Shown in pieces: positions 1 to 8,937 of a stretch of DNA of 36,477 bases. The notes below the pieces were generated by a model. The model did no database searches, was not told the DNA's origin, and was given only the letters and a program-made list of their open reading frames with translations. A program made the position numbers and the translations under genes. How positions within the stretch are numbered: the stretch's first letter is position 1; every line of letters begins with the position of its first letter. The stretch comes from Liminaster sp045576355 (GTDB lineage: Bacteria > Bacteroidota > Bacteroidia > Bacteroidales > UBA3663): assembly GCA_045576355.1 (NCBI GenBank), contig JAZNGG010000053.1, positions 1-36,477 on the forward strand, read 5' to 3'.

Positions 1-131
1 GTCCGAAAAAATGTGTACTTTTGCCCATGGTTACGTTTGATTTTGTTTTGCGACTACAAAGGTAACCATAAGGGCTGACACCGAATCTGGTATCAGCCCT
101 AATTTTATTCTAATGACGAAAGTTTAGCGGA
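1..131. other. Non-coding left edge, possible mobile-element remnant
   Basis: No convincing gene is visible. A TAnnTTTG-type minus-7 element (TACTTTTG, 16-23) is followed by a 13-codon open frame from ATG 27 to a TAA at 66-68. The window starts with GTCCG and the complementary CGGAC lies at 127-131, which could be the ends of a short inverted-repeat element. The match is only five bases, so this is a weak inference; the sequence to the left is not available. Confidence 0.2.
71..100 (+). terminator. Hairpin terminator, left edge
   Basis: AGGGCTGACACC at 71-82 pairs with GGTATCAGCCCT at 89-100 (12 bp with one C/A mismatch, 6-nt loop) and is followed by AATTTTATT. The shape fits an intrinsic terminator for a plus-strand gene ending left of the window. 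Confidence 0.5.
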
Positions 132-144
132 CAGTAATAATATT

Positions 145-200
145 ATTATGATGTAATGAAAAGAGGCTGTAAATACAGCCTCTTTTCATTACATCATAAT
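145..200. terminator. Perfect 27-bp inverted repeat, bidirectional terminator
   Basis: Bases 145-171 are the exact reverse complement of 174-200 with two bases between. The core AAAAGAGGCTGT / ACAGCCTCTTTT carries an A tract on one side and a T tract on the other, so it can stop transcription both ways. It lies 28 bp past the beta-galactosidase stop codon and probably terminates that minus-strand transcript. Confidence 0.8.
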
Positions 201-227
201 ACAATTATCATCAAAATATGGATAATC

Positions 228-3200
228 CTATTGCCAAGAAAATCTCAAATTCAAAGAGGGCAATGATTTCAAGTCAATAGTATGTTTTTTTAGGACACCC
301 GGGCCACAACTACTATTACCTAATCCCATTACTCCACTATTTAACTGCAGAATAACTTCTTCTCTGGGATTAAGATCAATATCATGTAGTGTCTCATTTA
401 AATCTTGAGGGGTATAAGGCAAAGCGGCAAAAGAAAATGGCCGTTCCAAAGAAGTAATGCGCAATGATCTACCTCGACCTTTCAACGCAGACAATCGAAG
501 GTCTGTTACAGATTCATGATTGCCTCCATCTTGTGGACGTGGATAATGAGTATATTGCTCAGACACAAGCCCCTGCCACCATCCAATACGACACGCACTT
601 TTCCTATCCGGATAACTCTCTCCCGGGCCATAGCCATACCATTTTAGTAATTGTAAAGAGAACGGCAAATGTAATTCAATACCAATACGCGGTAATTCGG
701 GTAAATCTCCTTCGGTCTGGTATCGCTGAGATAGATCTACAGTGCCATCATTATAAAGTCGATATGAAGAAAAAACTCTAATTCCTCCATTTGCAAATCT
801 ATACTCTTCTACACGATGATAATCTGAAAAATCTTTGTCTGCTTTATCACAAGTCATAGGCTCGATTTCCAAATACTGAGGGGCATCTAATGTATGTAAC
901 TTCCAATCTTTAGCAAGCCAATTGCCAAAGCTTCTATCATTCTCAGTCGGTGCTCTAAACACCTGCAAACGAGCGGTTTTTAACAAATGTAATAGCGAAT
1001 CCTTAGATATCCCTCGATAAGGTTTATTTTTCGGAAGAGCATTAGCTAGAACCATTGGGTTTTCATGCAGAGCAAATTGTGTTGAGGCGATTTCATGACC
1101 TGCATTTGCCCAAGGTGTGGTCTTTTTGAGCACGACGGACAAATTAAGGTAATAATCTGCATCTGTGCCATAAGATATTTTTGGCAAAGTCATATCAACT
1201 GTATCACCGGGTAATACTAATGGAAAATCCATTTCTCCTCTTTGAGTCTCCATACCATTACGTATCACACTCCATCGACATGAATATAAATCAAGACCAA
1301 TATGATGGTTACGGTTTATTACAGACAGGTTTCCAGATTGGAATATGAAAGCAACAGGAGCATAAACCTGCTTAACTTCAAAATATTTCGGAGTCAGTGA
1401 CCGATCAGACATCACAACTCCATTCATACAAAAACTTTTAAGATTTGGTTTATCTCCAAAATCACCCCCATATGCTAAACGAATACGTCCATCTGGCAAT
1501 GTCTGATAGAGTCCTTGATCTACCCAATCCCATATAAAGCCGCCTAACATTCTTGGATGGCTATATATCTCTTCCCAATAATCTGCAAAATTTCCCATTG
1601 CATTTCCCATTGCATGAGCATACTCACTAGTCAAGACAGGTCGATCATCGACATATCCGGATAGAAGTCCCATAGAAAATGTATCAGATCGTTGGGCAAT
1701 AGAGAGGAGACGCTCCCAACGAGCATTCTCTGCACGCTCTTGATCCGCTCCTTCCGGAATACCAGGATTTAGATATTCCTGCTGAACACGAGGATAAAAT
1801 CGGCTGATAACATCCACAGTAGAAGGATCAGGGCCATTCACCCCTTGTGCACCTTCATAATGAACTGGGCGTGTAGGATCAAAATCATGTAACCAAGAGG
1901 ATATGGCAGCAAAATTGGGTCCATATCCACTTTCGTTACCCATAGACCAAAATATTACAGAAGGGTGATTCTTGTCACGCTCCGCCATTCTAATCGCTCG
2001 ATCCATAAACGCCGCATGCCAATCAGGGGTAGAAGCTAAAGTTCCTCTTAAGCCATGAGATTCAATATTAGCCTCATCCATCACATATAAGCCTAAGCTA
2101 TCACACAATTCATACCAACGAGTTACATTAGGGTAATGGCTCGTACGCACAGCATTAATGTTAGCCTGTTTCATTAACAAAAGATCCTGCAACATCAATT
2201 GCTCTGTCATAACTCTTCCAAGCTTTGGATCGTGTTCATGCCTATTTACTCCACGCAAACGAACAGGTTTATCATTAACCCATAAACGACCTTTATTGAC
2301 CCTTACAGTACGGAATCCAACTTTTTGGTTAACTTGTTGTACAACATGTCCACAAGAATCAACTAACTGGATATTGAGACGATAGAGATAAGGAGTCTCT
2401 GCTGTCCATTCGTGAGGAGAATTAATCTTATGCATCATACGTCCCATTTTTCTGGGTCCACGTTGCGGATACCATTCATTCATCCGAGAAGCTTTATGCT
2501 CAAGGTCAAGGATTTCCTCTGCATAGGACTCCATTCTCTCAATTTCATTTCCATCTGCATCAGAAAGGATCGCAAAGAGTTTATACCCTTTTCCCTTTTC
2601 GTCCGATTTTACACTGAGTAATGGATCTATCGACAATATATAATCTGGAGATTTGCGACCAAAATTATCGGACTCTGTTGGTAGAGCATTCGTTCTAACA
2701 GAAAAATCGCGCAAATAAATATTAGGTGTATGATATAACGTTACACTGCGATGAATTCCTCCCAATCGCCAAAAATCTTGGTCTTCGAGATATGACCCAT
2801 CACAATACTTATAAACCTCAAGCGCAATATTATTAATCCCAGATTTTAAATATTCGGATACATTAAATTCACTCGCTTCCATAGATCCTTGGCTATAACC
2901 AACCCGTTTCCCATTAACCCAGACATAAAAAGCACTCATAATACCATCAAAACGAATAAAGGTTTGCCCCGAATCGAGCCAATCATCAGGGATTTCAAAA
3001 GACCTACGATATTGTCCGACAGGATTACGTTCTTCATAAGTAGTATATGACTCCTTAGGAGTAGAGGAAACCCTAGGAAAATCTATTTTAAATGGATAGC
3101 CAGCAGAAACATAAATAGGAGTCCCATAACCCAGTGATTCCCATTGACCTGGAACTGGAATCTCATACCACATAGAATCATCAAAATCTATTTTAAAAAA

Positions 3201-3431
3201 GTTGACATTACGGGTTTCGGGTGTTGGAGTCCAACGAAACTTCCATGTACCATCTAATGAAATAGTCTGATCTCCGGGAGTATTAACAAAGGGAATAAAA
3301 GCAGCCCTGGCAGGCTCCCTATTAATGTGTAATACATGATGATTTTCCCAGTCAGGAATTGTTTGAGCACTGATGGATAACCACCCAAATAAAAAAGACA
3401 CAATAAAAAAATGACGGCTTGTATTCTTCAT
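228..3431 (-). CDS. Exported beta-galactosidase, glycoside hydrolase family 2
   Basis: This 1,067-aa protein is a GH2 beta-galactosidase of the long LacZ type. Residues 1-23 (MKNTSRHFFIVSFLFGWLSI then SAQ) are a signal peptide, so it is probably periplasmic; the start at 3431 was preferred over an upstream ATG at 3470 because it gives a clean signal peptide. The N-terminal sugar-binding domain spans about 55-235, an Ig-like domain 240-375, and the TIM barrel about 378-680. The acid/base Glu is E500 in WSMGNESGYG; the nucleophile is E603 in LTSEYAHAMGN. The C-terminal part has the DUF4981 and Bgal_small_N layout with the usual WYGYGPGESYPDR motif. It would cleave terminal beta-galactosides from glycans. 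It follows rprY by 115 bp with a terminator-like hairpin between, so it probably has its own control. No SusC/SusD pair lies beside it. Family assignment is secure; the natural substrate is not known. Confidence 0.93.
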   Translation of the reverse strand: MKNTSRHFFIVSFLFGWLSISAQTIPDWENHHVLHINREPARAAFIPFVNTPGDQTISLDGTWKFRWTPTPETRNVNFFKIDFDDSMWYEIPVPGQWESLGYGTPIYVSAGYPFKIDFPRVSSTPKESYTTYEERNPVGQYRRSFEIPDDWLDSGQTFIRFDGIMSAFYVWVNGKRVGYSQGSMEASEFNVSEYLKSGINNIALEVYKYCDGSYLEDQDFWRLGGIHRSVTLYHTPNIYLRDFSVRTNALPTESDNFGRKSPDYILSIDPLLSVKSDEKGKGYKLFAILSDADGNEIERMESYAEEILDLEHKASRMNEWYPQRGPRKMGRMMHKINSPHEWTAETPYLYRLNIQLVDSCGHVVQQVNQKVGFRTVRVNKGRLWVNDKPVRLRGVNRHEHDPKLGRVMTEQLMLQDLLLMKQANINAVRTSHYPNVTRWYELCDSLGLYVMDEANIESHGLRGTLASTPDWHAAFMDRAIRMAERDKNHPSVIFWSMGNESGYGPNFAAISSWLHDFDPTRPVHYEGAQGVNGPDPSTVDVISRFYPRVQQEYLNPGIPEGADQERAENARWERLLSIAQRSDTFSMGLLSGYVDDRPVLTSEYAHAMGNAMGNFADYWEEIYSHPRMLGGFIWDWVDQGLYQTLPDGRIRLAYGGDFGDKPNLKSFCMNGVVMSDRSLTPKYFEVKQVYAPVAFIFQSGNLSVINRNHHIGLDLYSCRWSVIRNGMETQRGEMDFPLVLPGDTVDMTLPKISYGTDADYYLNLSVVLKKTTPWANAGHEIASTQFALHENPMVLANALPKNKPYRGISKDSLLHLLKTARLQVFRAPTENDRSFGNWLAKDWKLHTLDAPQYLEIEPMTCDKADKDFSDYHRVEEYRFANGGIRVFSSYRLYNDGTVDLSQRYQTEGDLPELPRIGIELHLPFSLQLLKWYGYGPGESYPDRKSACRIGWWQGLVSEQYTHYPRPQDGGNHESVTDLRLSALKGRGRSLRITSLERPFSFAALPYTPQDLNETLHDIDLNPREEVILQLNSGVMGLGNSSCGPGVLKKHTIDLKSLPSLNLRFSWQ

Positions 3432-3436
3432 GAGAT

Positions 3437-3479
3437 GAAAATAAAAAAAGAAAAGGGGGAGTATAATCAATACACTCCC
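3437..3479 (-). terminator. Terminator between rprY and the GH2 gene
   Basis: On the minus strand GGGAGT (3479-3474) pairs with ACTCCC (3462-3457), followed by a long T-rich run (3455-3437) ending a few bases before the GH2 ATG at 3431. It would end the rprY transcript. If the GH2 promoter lies upstream of it, it could instead act as an attenuator in the GH2 leader. Confidence 0.55.
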
Positions 3480-3546
3480 TTTAATATTCAGATTAATAAT
3501 ATAAAAAAGCTTGAAAATTCACTTTTTTCAAAAAACATTATTACAA

Positions 3547-4275
3547 TTATTGAACTTTTAATTCGGCTTCTATATCTGTAGCGATCAATTTATAACCTTT
3601 ACCGTGTATATTAATAATTTCAACACTAGGATCATCTTTCAAATGCTTTCTCAATTTTGTTATATACACATCCATCGAACGAGCATTGAAATAATTATCA
3701 TCTACCCAAATAGTTTTTAAAGCATAATTACGCTCTAAAATCTCATTAGCGTGAGAACAAAGAAGATTTAAAAGATCAGATTCCTTAGTTGTAAGTTTTG
3801 TAGATTTATCATCAATATCAAGCAACTGCTTTTGGGTATCGAAACGAAAACGTCCTAATTTGTAAGCAACAATATCCTTGCCTTTCTTCCCTTTTACTCG
3901 TCGTAAAATCGCCTCTATACGGAGAATCAATTCTTCCATTGAAAATGGTTTAGTAATATAATCATCTCCTCCCAATTTAAAACCTTCAAGAATATCTTCT
4001 TTCAAAGATTTTGCCGTTAAAAAGATAATCGGAACATCTGCATTATTAGCACGAATTTCTTGTGCCAAAGTAAAACCATCTTTCTTAGGCATCATTACGT
4101 CTAAAATACAAAAATCATAATGACCTTTAACAAAAGCCTTAAAGCCTAAGTCTCCATCGCCATATAGATCACAATAATAACCTTTAGCTTGAACATACTC
4201 TCTAAGCAACATGCCGAGGTTTTCATCATCTTCGCACAACAAAATACGAAGTTTTTCATTTACTTGTGTAGTCAT
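3547..4275 (-). CDS. rprY: OmpR-family response regulator, RprY type
   Basis: The 242-aa protein is a response regulator with an N-terminal receiver (about 9-125) and a C-terminal OmpR/PhoB winged helix (about 135-235). Receiver residues are in place: acidic pocket E15/D16/D17, phospho-acceptor D59 in ILDVMMPKKDG, T87 and K109 in YITKPF. The effector domain has the LTTKESDLLNLLCSHANE and SMDVYITKLRKHLKDDP motifs. It lies 106 bp downstream of its partner kinase on the same strand. Length, pairing and sequence agree with Bacteroidales RprY, which I use as the symbol by family resemblance. The targets in this organism are unknown; the divergent porin-like gene is a natural candidate. Confidence 0.9.
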   Translation of the reverse strand: MTTQVNEKLRILLCEDDENLGMLLREYVQAKGYYCDLYGDGDLGFKAFVKGHYDFCILDVMMPKKDGFTLAQEIRANNADVPIIFLTAKSLKEDILEGFKLGGDDYITKPFSMEELILRIEAILRRVKGKKGKDIVAYKLGRFRFDTQKQLLDIDDKSTKLTTKESDLLNLLCSHANEILERNYALKTIWVDDNYFNARSMDVYITKLRKHLKDDPSVEIINIHGKGYKLIATDIEAELKVQ

Positions 4276-4381
4276 AATTTAAATAATGTTTATTCGTTTT
4301 AATTTATTGATTCTTATAATAATTTGTTTCTTATAAAAAAGACACTTAATTTTGCTCTTAGTTTATTGAGGTTAGCTTTAT

Positions 4382-5950
4382 TTAATAATTTTTTAACAAT
4401 GGGATAGTGATATAGAAAGTTGTTCCCTTACCAAGTTCACTATCAGCTCTTATCTCTCCTTTATGATCTCTGACAATTTTCATCACATATGCCAACCCCA
4501 ATCCAAAACCTTTTACATTATGCAAATTTCCTGTTGGCACACGATAAAATTTATCAAAAATCTTTTTTAAATTTTCCTTTTTAATTCCTATTCCATTATC
4601 TGACACAGAAAGGACAAGGTTACCGCCTTCATCTTGTGTCGTTATCTTCAGTTTTAGAGGAACATTTTCCCTTGCATATTTATAAGCATTGTCTAAAAGG
4701 TTAAATACAACATTTGTAAAATGCATTTCATCGATCATACAAATATCATCTTCGGCATTCAAATTTGCCTCAATCGTACCACCAGCCTTCTCTACCTTTA
4801 ATCGAAAAGTATTAACTACTGTATCAACTAGCGCATTAACACTAACATCTTGTAACTTTAAATTTGTCTTTTGACGATCAAACATAGCCATTTGCAAAAC
4901 CTTTTCTACTTGAAAACGAAGTCGTTTTGTTTCATCACCTATCACCCCAGATATGTGAGACAAAACTGCCGGACTTTTTCCTACAGCAGGATCACTCAAC
5001 ATTTGTGATGCCAAAGATATAGTTGATATAGGAGTTTTAAATTCGTGCGTCATGTTATTAATAAAGTCGTTTTTCATCTCTGATAACTTCTTTTGTCTAA
5101 AAACGACAACTATTACGAAAATAAATACCAATAGCATTATACCTGTAAAAACAAAAGATGGAATCATATATTGGATACCATAATCCAACAGATAACGACC
5201 TCGGTGTGGGAAATACACCTGAATATAATTAGAATTTAAATTGTTTTGATTATCAGGGAAAAGAACTTGCACATAAGAAAAATCATCAGACTTATTAGCC
5301 TCTTTTTCTGTGTAGCCTACAGTACGATATACGAGTTGTCCTTTCCTATCTATAACACAAAACTCACAATCCAAATTCAACCCATTATGCTCCAATTCTT
5401 CTTTAAGTACATACATTAGACGATTTACATCAATACGTTCTTGTATGTTTTTTTTATTAGATTGAGCAATAATACGAAATATCACTTCATCTAAAATTTC
5501 TTTTTGATAAAGATAGCGTCCTTTAAACATTTCTTGGATTGCCTTAGAACGTCTCTGAATGGAATTAGTCCCATGCAAAGGAGAAAGCGAAAAACCATGC
5601 TGCTTCGAACTATCTGTCACCGTACTATGAAATTCGAATGTAGATATACTACCATCTGGTGCAGTAATAGATAATTTTCCATGAGAAGAAGCATTTATAT
5701 CATCCTCATCATGTGCCAAAGACTCTAAAAGGCGTCGTTCTTCTTCATCAAAATATTCATTTAAATATAAGCGAGTTTCATCTCTCTCCAACTGCCGGGA
5801 TGTCCTAAACAAACTGCGCCTCACTGCCTCATCAAATTGCTCTCTACGCATACTAACGAGATCATCCAAGTAGCTAAATTGGATAATAAGCAGCCCGACA
5901 AAAGTCACGACAAGCACAACAATAAGAAACCATACAGTTTGCTTTTTCAT
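4382..5950 (-). CDS. rprX: Membrane sensor histidine kinase, RprX type
   Basis: The 522-aa protein is a sensor kinase. TM1 is at about 6-26 and TM2 at about 262-284, enclosing a sensor region of about 235 residues in the periplasm that I cannot assign to a named domain. The HisKA phospho-acceptor is H302 in NNMTHEFKTPISTISLASQM. The ATPase follows with an N box (NVVFNLLDNAYKYA), G1 (VSDNGIGIKKE) and G2 (KGFGLGLAYVMKI). It precedes rprY on the same strand and is divergent from the porin-like gene at 6198, with 247 bp between. The signal it senses cannot be read from the sequence. Confidence 0.9.
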   Translation of the reverse strand: MKKQTVWFLIVVLVVTFVGLLIIQFSYLDDLVSMRREQFDEAVRRSLFRTSRQLERDETRLYLNEYFDEEERRLLESLAHDEDDINASSHGKLSITAPDGSISTFEFHSTVTDSSKQHGFSLSPLHGTNSIQRRSKAIQEMFKGRYLYQKEILDEVIFRIIAQSNKKNIQERIDVNRLMYVLKEELEHNGLNLDCEFCVIDRKGQLVYRTVGYTEKEANKSDDFSYVQVLFPDNQNNLNSNYIQVYFPHRGRYLLDYGIQYMIPSFVFTGIMLLVFIFVIVVVFRQKKLSEMKNDFINNMTHEFKTPISTISLASQMLSDPAVGKSPAVLSHISGVIGDETKRLRFQVEKVLQMAMFDRQKTNLKLQDVSVNALVDTVVNTFRLKVEKAGGTIEANLNAEDDICMIDEMHFTNVVFNLLDNAYKYARENVPLKLKITTQDEGGNLVLSVSDNGIGIKKENLKKIFDKFYRVPTGNLHNVKGFGLGLAYVMKIVRDHKGEIRADSELGKGTTFYITIPLLKNY

Positions 5951-5965
5951 ATTAACATATTATTT

Positions 5966-6110
5966 GTTAATCTTAACAAAGAGATTTACCTTTTGTTTGA
6001 ATTTTTTACAACGATACAATTTTACTTACAATTCGATTTTAACTTATCGCTGCAAATTTAACACAATTCCTTAATCTGTTAAATAGTCAAAGGGAGAAAA
6101 GTTAATTAAC
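5966..6110. promoter_or_regulatory. GTTAA/TTAAC palindromes between rprX and porin
   Basis: The divergent region holds GTTAATCTTAAC (5966-5977) and GTTAATTAAC (6101-6110), two palindromes with the same half sites at different spacing. They could be operators, for example for RprY. In such AT-rich DNA a chance origin is quite possible. Confidence 0.25.
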
Positions 6111-6161
6111 TTAAGTATAATTAACAATCGGATTCTTTATTTCAATTATTACAACGGATGT

Positions 6162-6192
6162 TTTGCATTTTCATCTGCTTGCATTATCTTTG
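6162..6192 (+). promoter_or_regulatory. Consensus Bacteroidales promoter of the porin gene
   Basis: TTTG at 6162-6165 and TATCTTTG at 6185-6192 are separated by exactly 19 bases, a perfect TTTG-N19-TAnnTTTG match. The start codon at 6198 lies five bases after the minus-7 element, so transcription would begin at or next to the ATG. Confidence 0.75.
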
Positions 6193-6197
6193 CAGAG

Positions 6198-8183
6198 ATG
6201 AAAAAAAATCTTACACTTATATTATTATTACTTATATTTTCATTCGGTAGTGTAGCTCAAAACTCCACTACCCAAGAGAATGAATCGACTGGCAACTCAT
6301 CTTCGAAAGAAGAGGATCCTTGTATTGATATTCCAGATCAAAGGTATTGTTGGACGCTTTCTCCATACATAGGGCGAACTAAAAAGGCTCAATTAGACTC
6401 CTCCTTTATCAGCTATAACTCTACCGACGTAATGGAGTCAAAATCTCTCTGTTTAAATTTCCTAGGAAATCTTTGGTCTCCTCATCAATCAGAACAGTAT
6501 TTCTCACGACCTAAAGGATCAGATTTTATTTTTGTTGACGCATATAGTCTTTTTTCCACATCTCCTGATCAGCAAATTTATTATAACACCCGCATTCCTT
6601 TTACTATAGCTAGTTACACAAAATCCGGAGGCAACCTACAAGCCAATGATCATCTTAGAATAGATTTTGCAGGTAATATTTCGTCAAAATTTGGAGTTGG
6701 AACTTCTTTAGACTATATATATGCTAGAGGTGAATACCAATCTCAAGGCACTAAACCATTAAAATGGCTTTCATATCTATATTACACAGGAGATAAATAT
6801 AAAGCATATCTTTCTGCTAACATTTCTTACTATGGAAATCAAGAAAATGGTGGTATTGCAGATAGAGGATACATATTAACACCTGAAAAATACAATAGTA
6901 ATTTTACAGAAGCACAAAATATGCCTACTAATCTAGTAGACACTTGGAATGCTACAGACCATCATAATTTTCATTTTACCCATTCTTATGATATGGGATT
7001 TACTCGTACTACCTGGACACCTGACTCTGCCAGAGTTGATAATTTTATTCCTGTAGCAACAATATTCAATACACTAGACTTCAACCGATATAATCGTTCT
7101 TTCCATATGAAGCCTGGTGCTGATGCTTCTGAAAATGTTTTTTTTAAAAACAATTATATAAATCCCATTGAAACAGCAGACACTATGGGATTATCTCAAT
7201 TTACCACAAACATTGGAATTCGATTAAACGAAGGATTCAATAAATATTCCCAATTTGGAATAGCGGCTTTCATCGGTTATGAATTTCAGACTTACACATC
7301 TATGGTGGATACACTTCAAATAAATTATATCGATCGAAAACATAAATCACACAATTTTTGGATTGGAGGTAATATTAGCCGCTATCTGACATCTAATTTA
7401 ACGTTTGATATTACTGCCCGAACTTGCATATCCGGAGATAAAGTCGGAGATGTAGATATTTTCGGAGAAATAGGCACAACGATCCCATTCAATGAGCAAG
7501 ATAGTTTGTTAGTTAAAGCGGGAGGTTTTCTACGAAATAGCCGAGTAAGTTGGTTTATGGATCATTTCTTTAGTAATCACTTTAAATGGCATAATGATTT
7601 CGATCGAGAACAAAGACTGCGAATAGAAGGTAGTATTTCTTACCCGAGATCACGAAGCTCTCTCAAAGGAGGAATTGAACACATCAATAATTACCATTAT
7701 TTCGGAGAGGATGGACTACCCAAACAATACGGGAGTCAATTAGACATATTCTGTTTAGAGGCTCAACAAACTCTTCATACGGGGATATTATGGTGGGAAA
7801 ATTCAATCCTATTCCAAACTTCTACAGAGGAATCGGTACTCTCATTACCTAAATTTGCGGTAAGATCTGATTTGTCTTTACGATTTAAGATTGCCAAAAC
7901 ATTAGACACTCAATTAGGAATGGCTGGATACTATTACACTAAGTATTATGCTCCAAATTATCAGCCAGCGACTCAACAATTTTGCGTACAAAATAGTATA
8001 AAATGTGGTAATTTCCCAATATTTAATGCCTACGTCAATTGTCATTTGAAACAATGTCGTTTCTTTCTAATGATGTATAACGTACTTGATGGAGTCTTCA
8101 CTAACGACACTTTTATTGGGCCTTATTACCCGACAATGCCTAGAAGATTTGAATGGGGAGTTAGCATAGATTTCCAAAACTAA
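6198..8183 (+). CDS. Putative outer-membrane porin (Porin_10-like)
   Basis: The 661-aa protein starts with a signal peptide (MKKNLTLILLLLIFSFGSVA). The rest is rich in aromatic and polar residues in alternating patterns, such as LRIDFAGNISSKFGVGTSLDY and HNFWIGGNISRYLTSNLTFD, as in beta-barrel strands. It ends PRRFEWGVSIDFQN, close to the C-terminal aromatic signal of outer-membrane proteins. Length and layout fit the Bacteroidetes putative porin family (Porin_10); I see no TonB box or plug domain, so it is not a TonB receptor. It is divergent from rprX. The next in-frame Met is near residue 79, past the signal peptide, so the ATG at 6198 is very probably right. Substrate unknown. Confidence 0.75.
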   Translation: MKKNLTLILLLLIFSFGSVAQNSTTQENESTGNSSSKEEDPCIDIPDQRYCWTLSPYIGRTKKAQLDSSFISYNSTDVMESKSLCLNFLGNLWSPHQSEQYFSRPKGSDFIFVDAYSLFSTSPDQQIYYNTRIPFTIASYTKSGGNLQANDHLRIDFAGNISSKFGVGTSLDYIYARGEYQSQGTKPLKWLSYLYYTGDKYKAYLSANISYYGNQENGGIADRGYILTPEKYNSNFTEAQNMPTNLVDTWNATDHHNFHFTHSYDMGFTRTTWTPDSARVDNFIPVATIFNTLDFNRYNRSFHMKPGADASENVFFKNNYINPIETADTMGLSQFTTNIGIRLNEGFNKYSQFGIAAFIGYEFQTYTSMVDTLQINYIDRKHKSHNFWIGGNISRYLTSNLTFDITARTCISGDKVGDVDIFGEIGTTIPFNEQDSLLVKAGGFLRNSRVSWFMDHFFSNHFKWHNDFDREQRLRIEGSISYPRSRSSLKGGIEHINNYHYFGEDGLPKQYGSQLDIFCLEAQQTLHTGILWWENSILFQTSTEESVLSLPKFAVRSDLSLRFKIAKTLDTQLGMAGYYYTKYYAPNYQPATQQFCVQNSIKCGNFPIFNAYVNCHLKQCRFFLMMYNVLDGVFTNDTFIGPYYPTMPRRFEWGVSIDFQN

Positions 8184-8234
8184 ACTTTCAGAGGGACTTT
8201 TCACAAATATCACTAAATATTATACATAAAAGAG

Positions 8235-8306
8235 GGGACTTTAAAGAGACAAGAGAAATCAACACGTCTAACCTAAAAATATAAATACTTGTCTCTAAAA
8301 AGTCCC
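8235..8306. terminator. Long inverted repeat between convergent genes
   Basis: Bases 8235-8253 (GGGACTTTAAAGAGACAAG) pair with 8288-8306 with two mismatches around a 34-nt loop, followed on the plus strand by a T-rich stretch (CAAATTTTTCC). It lies between the convergent porin and Spy-like genes and probably ends the porin transcript. A third copy of GGGACTTTT is at about 8193. Confidence 0.6.
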
Positions 8307-8357
8307 GTCAAATTTTTCCTCTCACAACGTTCTATTTATTTATAATAGAAATCATTA

Positions 8358-8894
8358 TTAATGAGGTATATTTTTTTCACTTCTATTTTTCATAAAATCG
8401 CGCTTAAATTTCTTCTCTGCCCTAAGATACTCATAGAGTTGTTTTGGCGATAATATTTTACGAAATTGCTCATAATATTGTTGTTCTAGTTGAGCGTCCG
8501 CAATATTAAGTTGATATTCACTTTCAACTGCTTGCAGATACAAATCATCAGAAATCGCCATATTAGGGTTATTACGCTTATTCTTCCTAAGTTGATTAAA
8601 AGCATCTGAATACTTCCTCATCAACTCAAATTTAGCCTTTTGAAGATTTCTATAAATTGATTCAAATTGAACGGCCTCTTTTTCTGAAAGTTTCATCTCT
8701 TTTATAAGATATGCAACTTTATCATCCATAAATTGTTTAAACCCTTCATGTCCATGTCTATGACCAAAAGTTCTTCCTTCTCTTCTTTCTGTTTGAGAAA
8801 CTCTTGCCTCTGTTTGGTCAGCTTTAACCTGCGTTGCAAAAACAAACATTAGCATCATCAAACCTATTTTCCATATATTTCTCATTGGACTCAT
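8358..8894 (-). CDS. Spy/CpxP-like periplasmic protein
   Basis: The chosen 178-aa form starts MSPMRNIWKIG and has a signal peptide ending near TQVKA. Starts at 8885 or 8951 are also possible; 8951 would add residues ahead of the signal peptide. The mature part is helical, highly charged and rich in Lys, Arg, Glu and Gln, with a His cluster GHRHGHEGF near its start and a late LSPKQLYEYL segment like the LTxxQ motif of the Spy/CpxP/ZraP group. Such proteins are periplasmic chaperones or metal-linked stress sensors. It is the last gene of a sigma factor, anti-sigma, Spy-like operon, an arrangement similar to CnrH-CnrY-CnrX, so it may sense envelope stress or metal. Function is inferred from composition and context. 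Confidence 0.65.
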   Translation of the reverse strand: MSPMRNIWKIGLMMLMFVFATQVKADQTEARVSQTERREGRTFGHRHGHEGFKQFMDDKVAYLIKEMKLSEKEAVQFESIYRNLQKAKFELMRKYSDAFNQLRKNKRNNPNMAISDDLYLQAVESEYQLNIADAQLEQQYYEQFRKILSPKQLYEYLRAEKKFKRDFMKNRSEKNIPH

Positions 8895-8937
8895 ACGTTT
8901 TAGTTTATTCTTACTTATTCTATAATTTTTCAAACAA

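Noticed and set aside
1..227. tRNA or insertion-sequence gene at the left edge
   Set aside because: No cloverleaf and no transposase-like reading frame; only hairpins and a five-base terminal match were seen.
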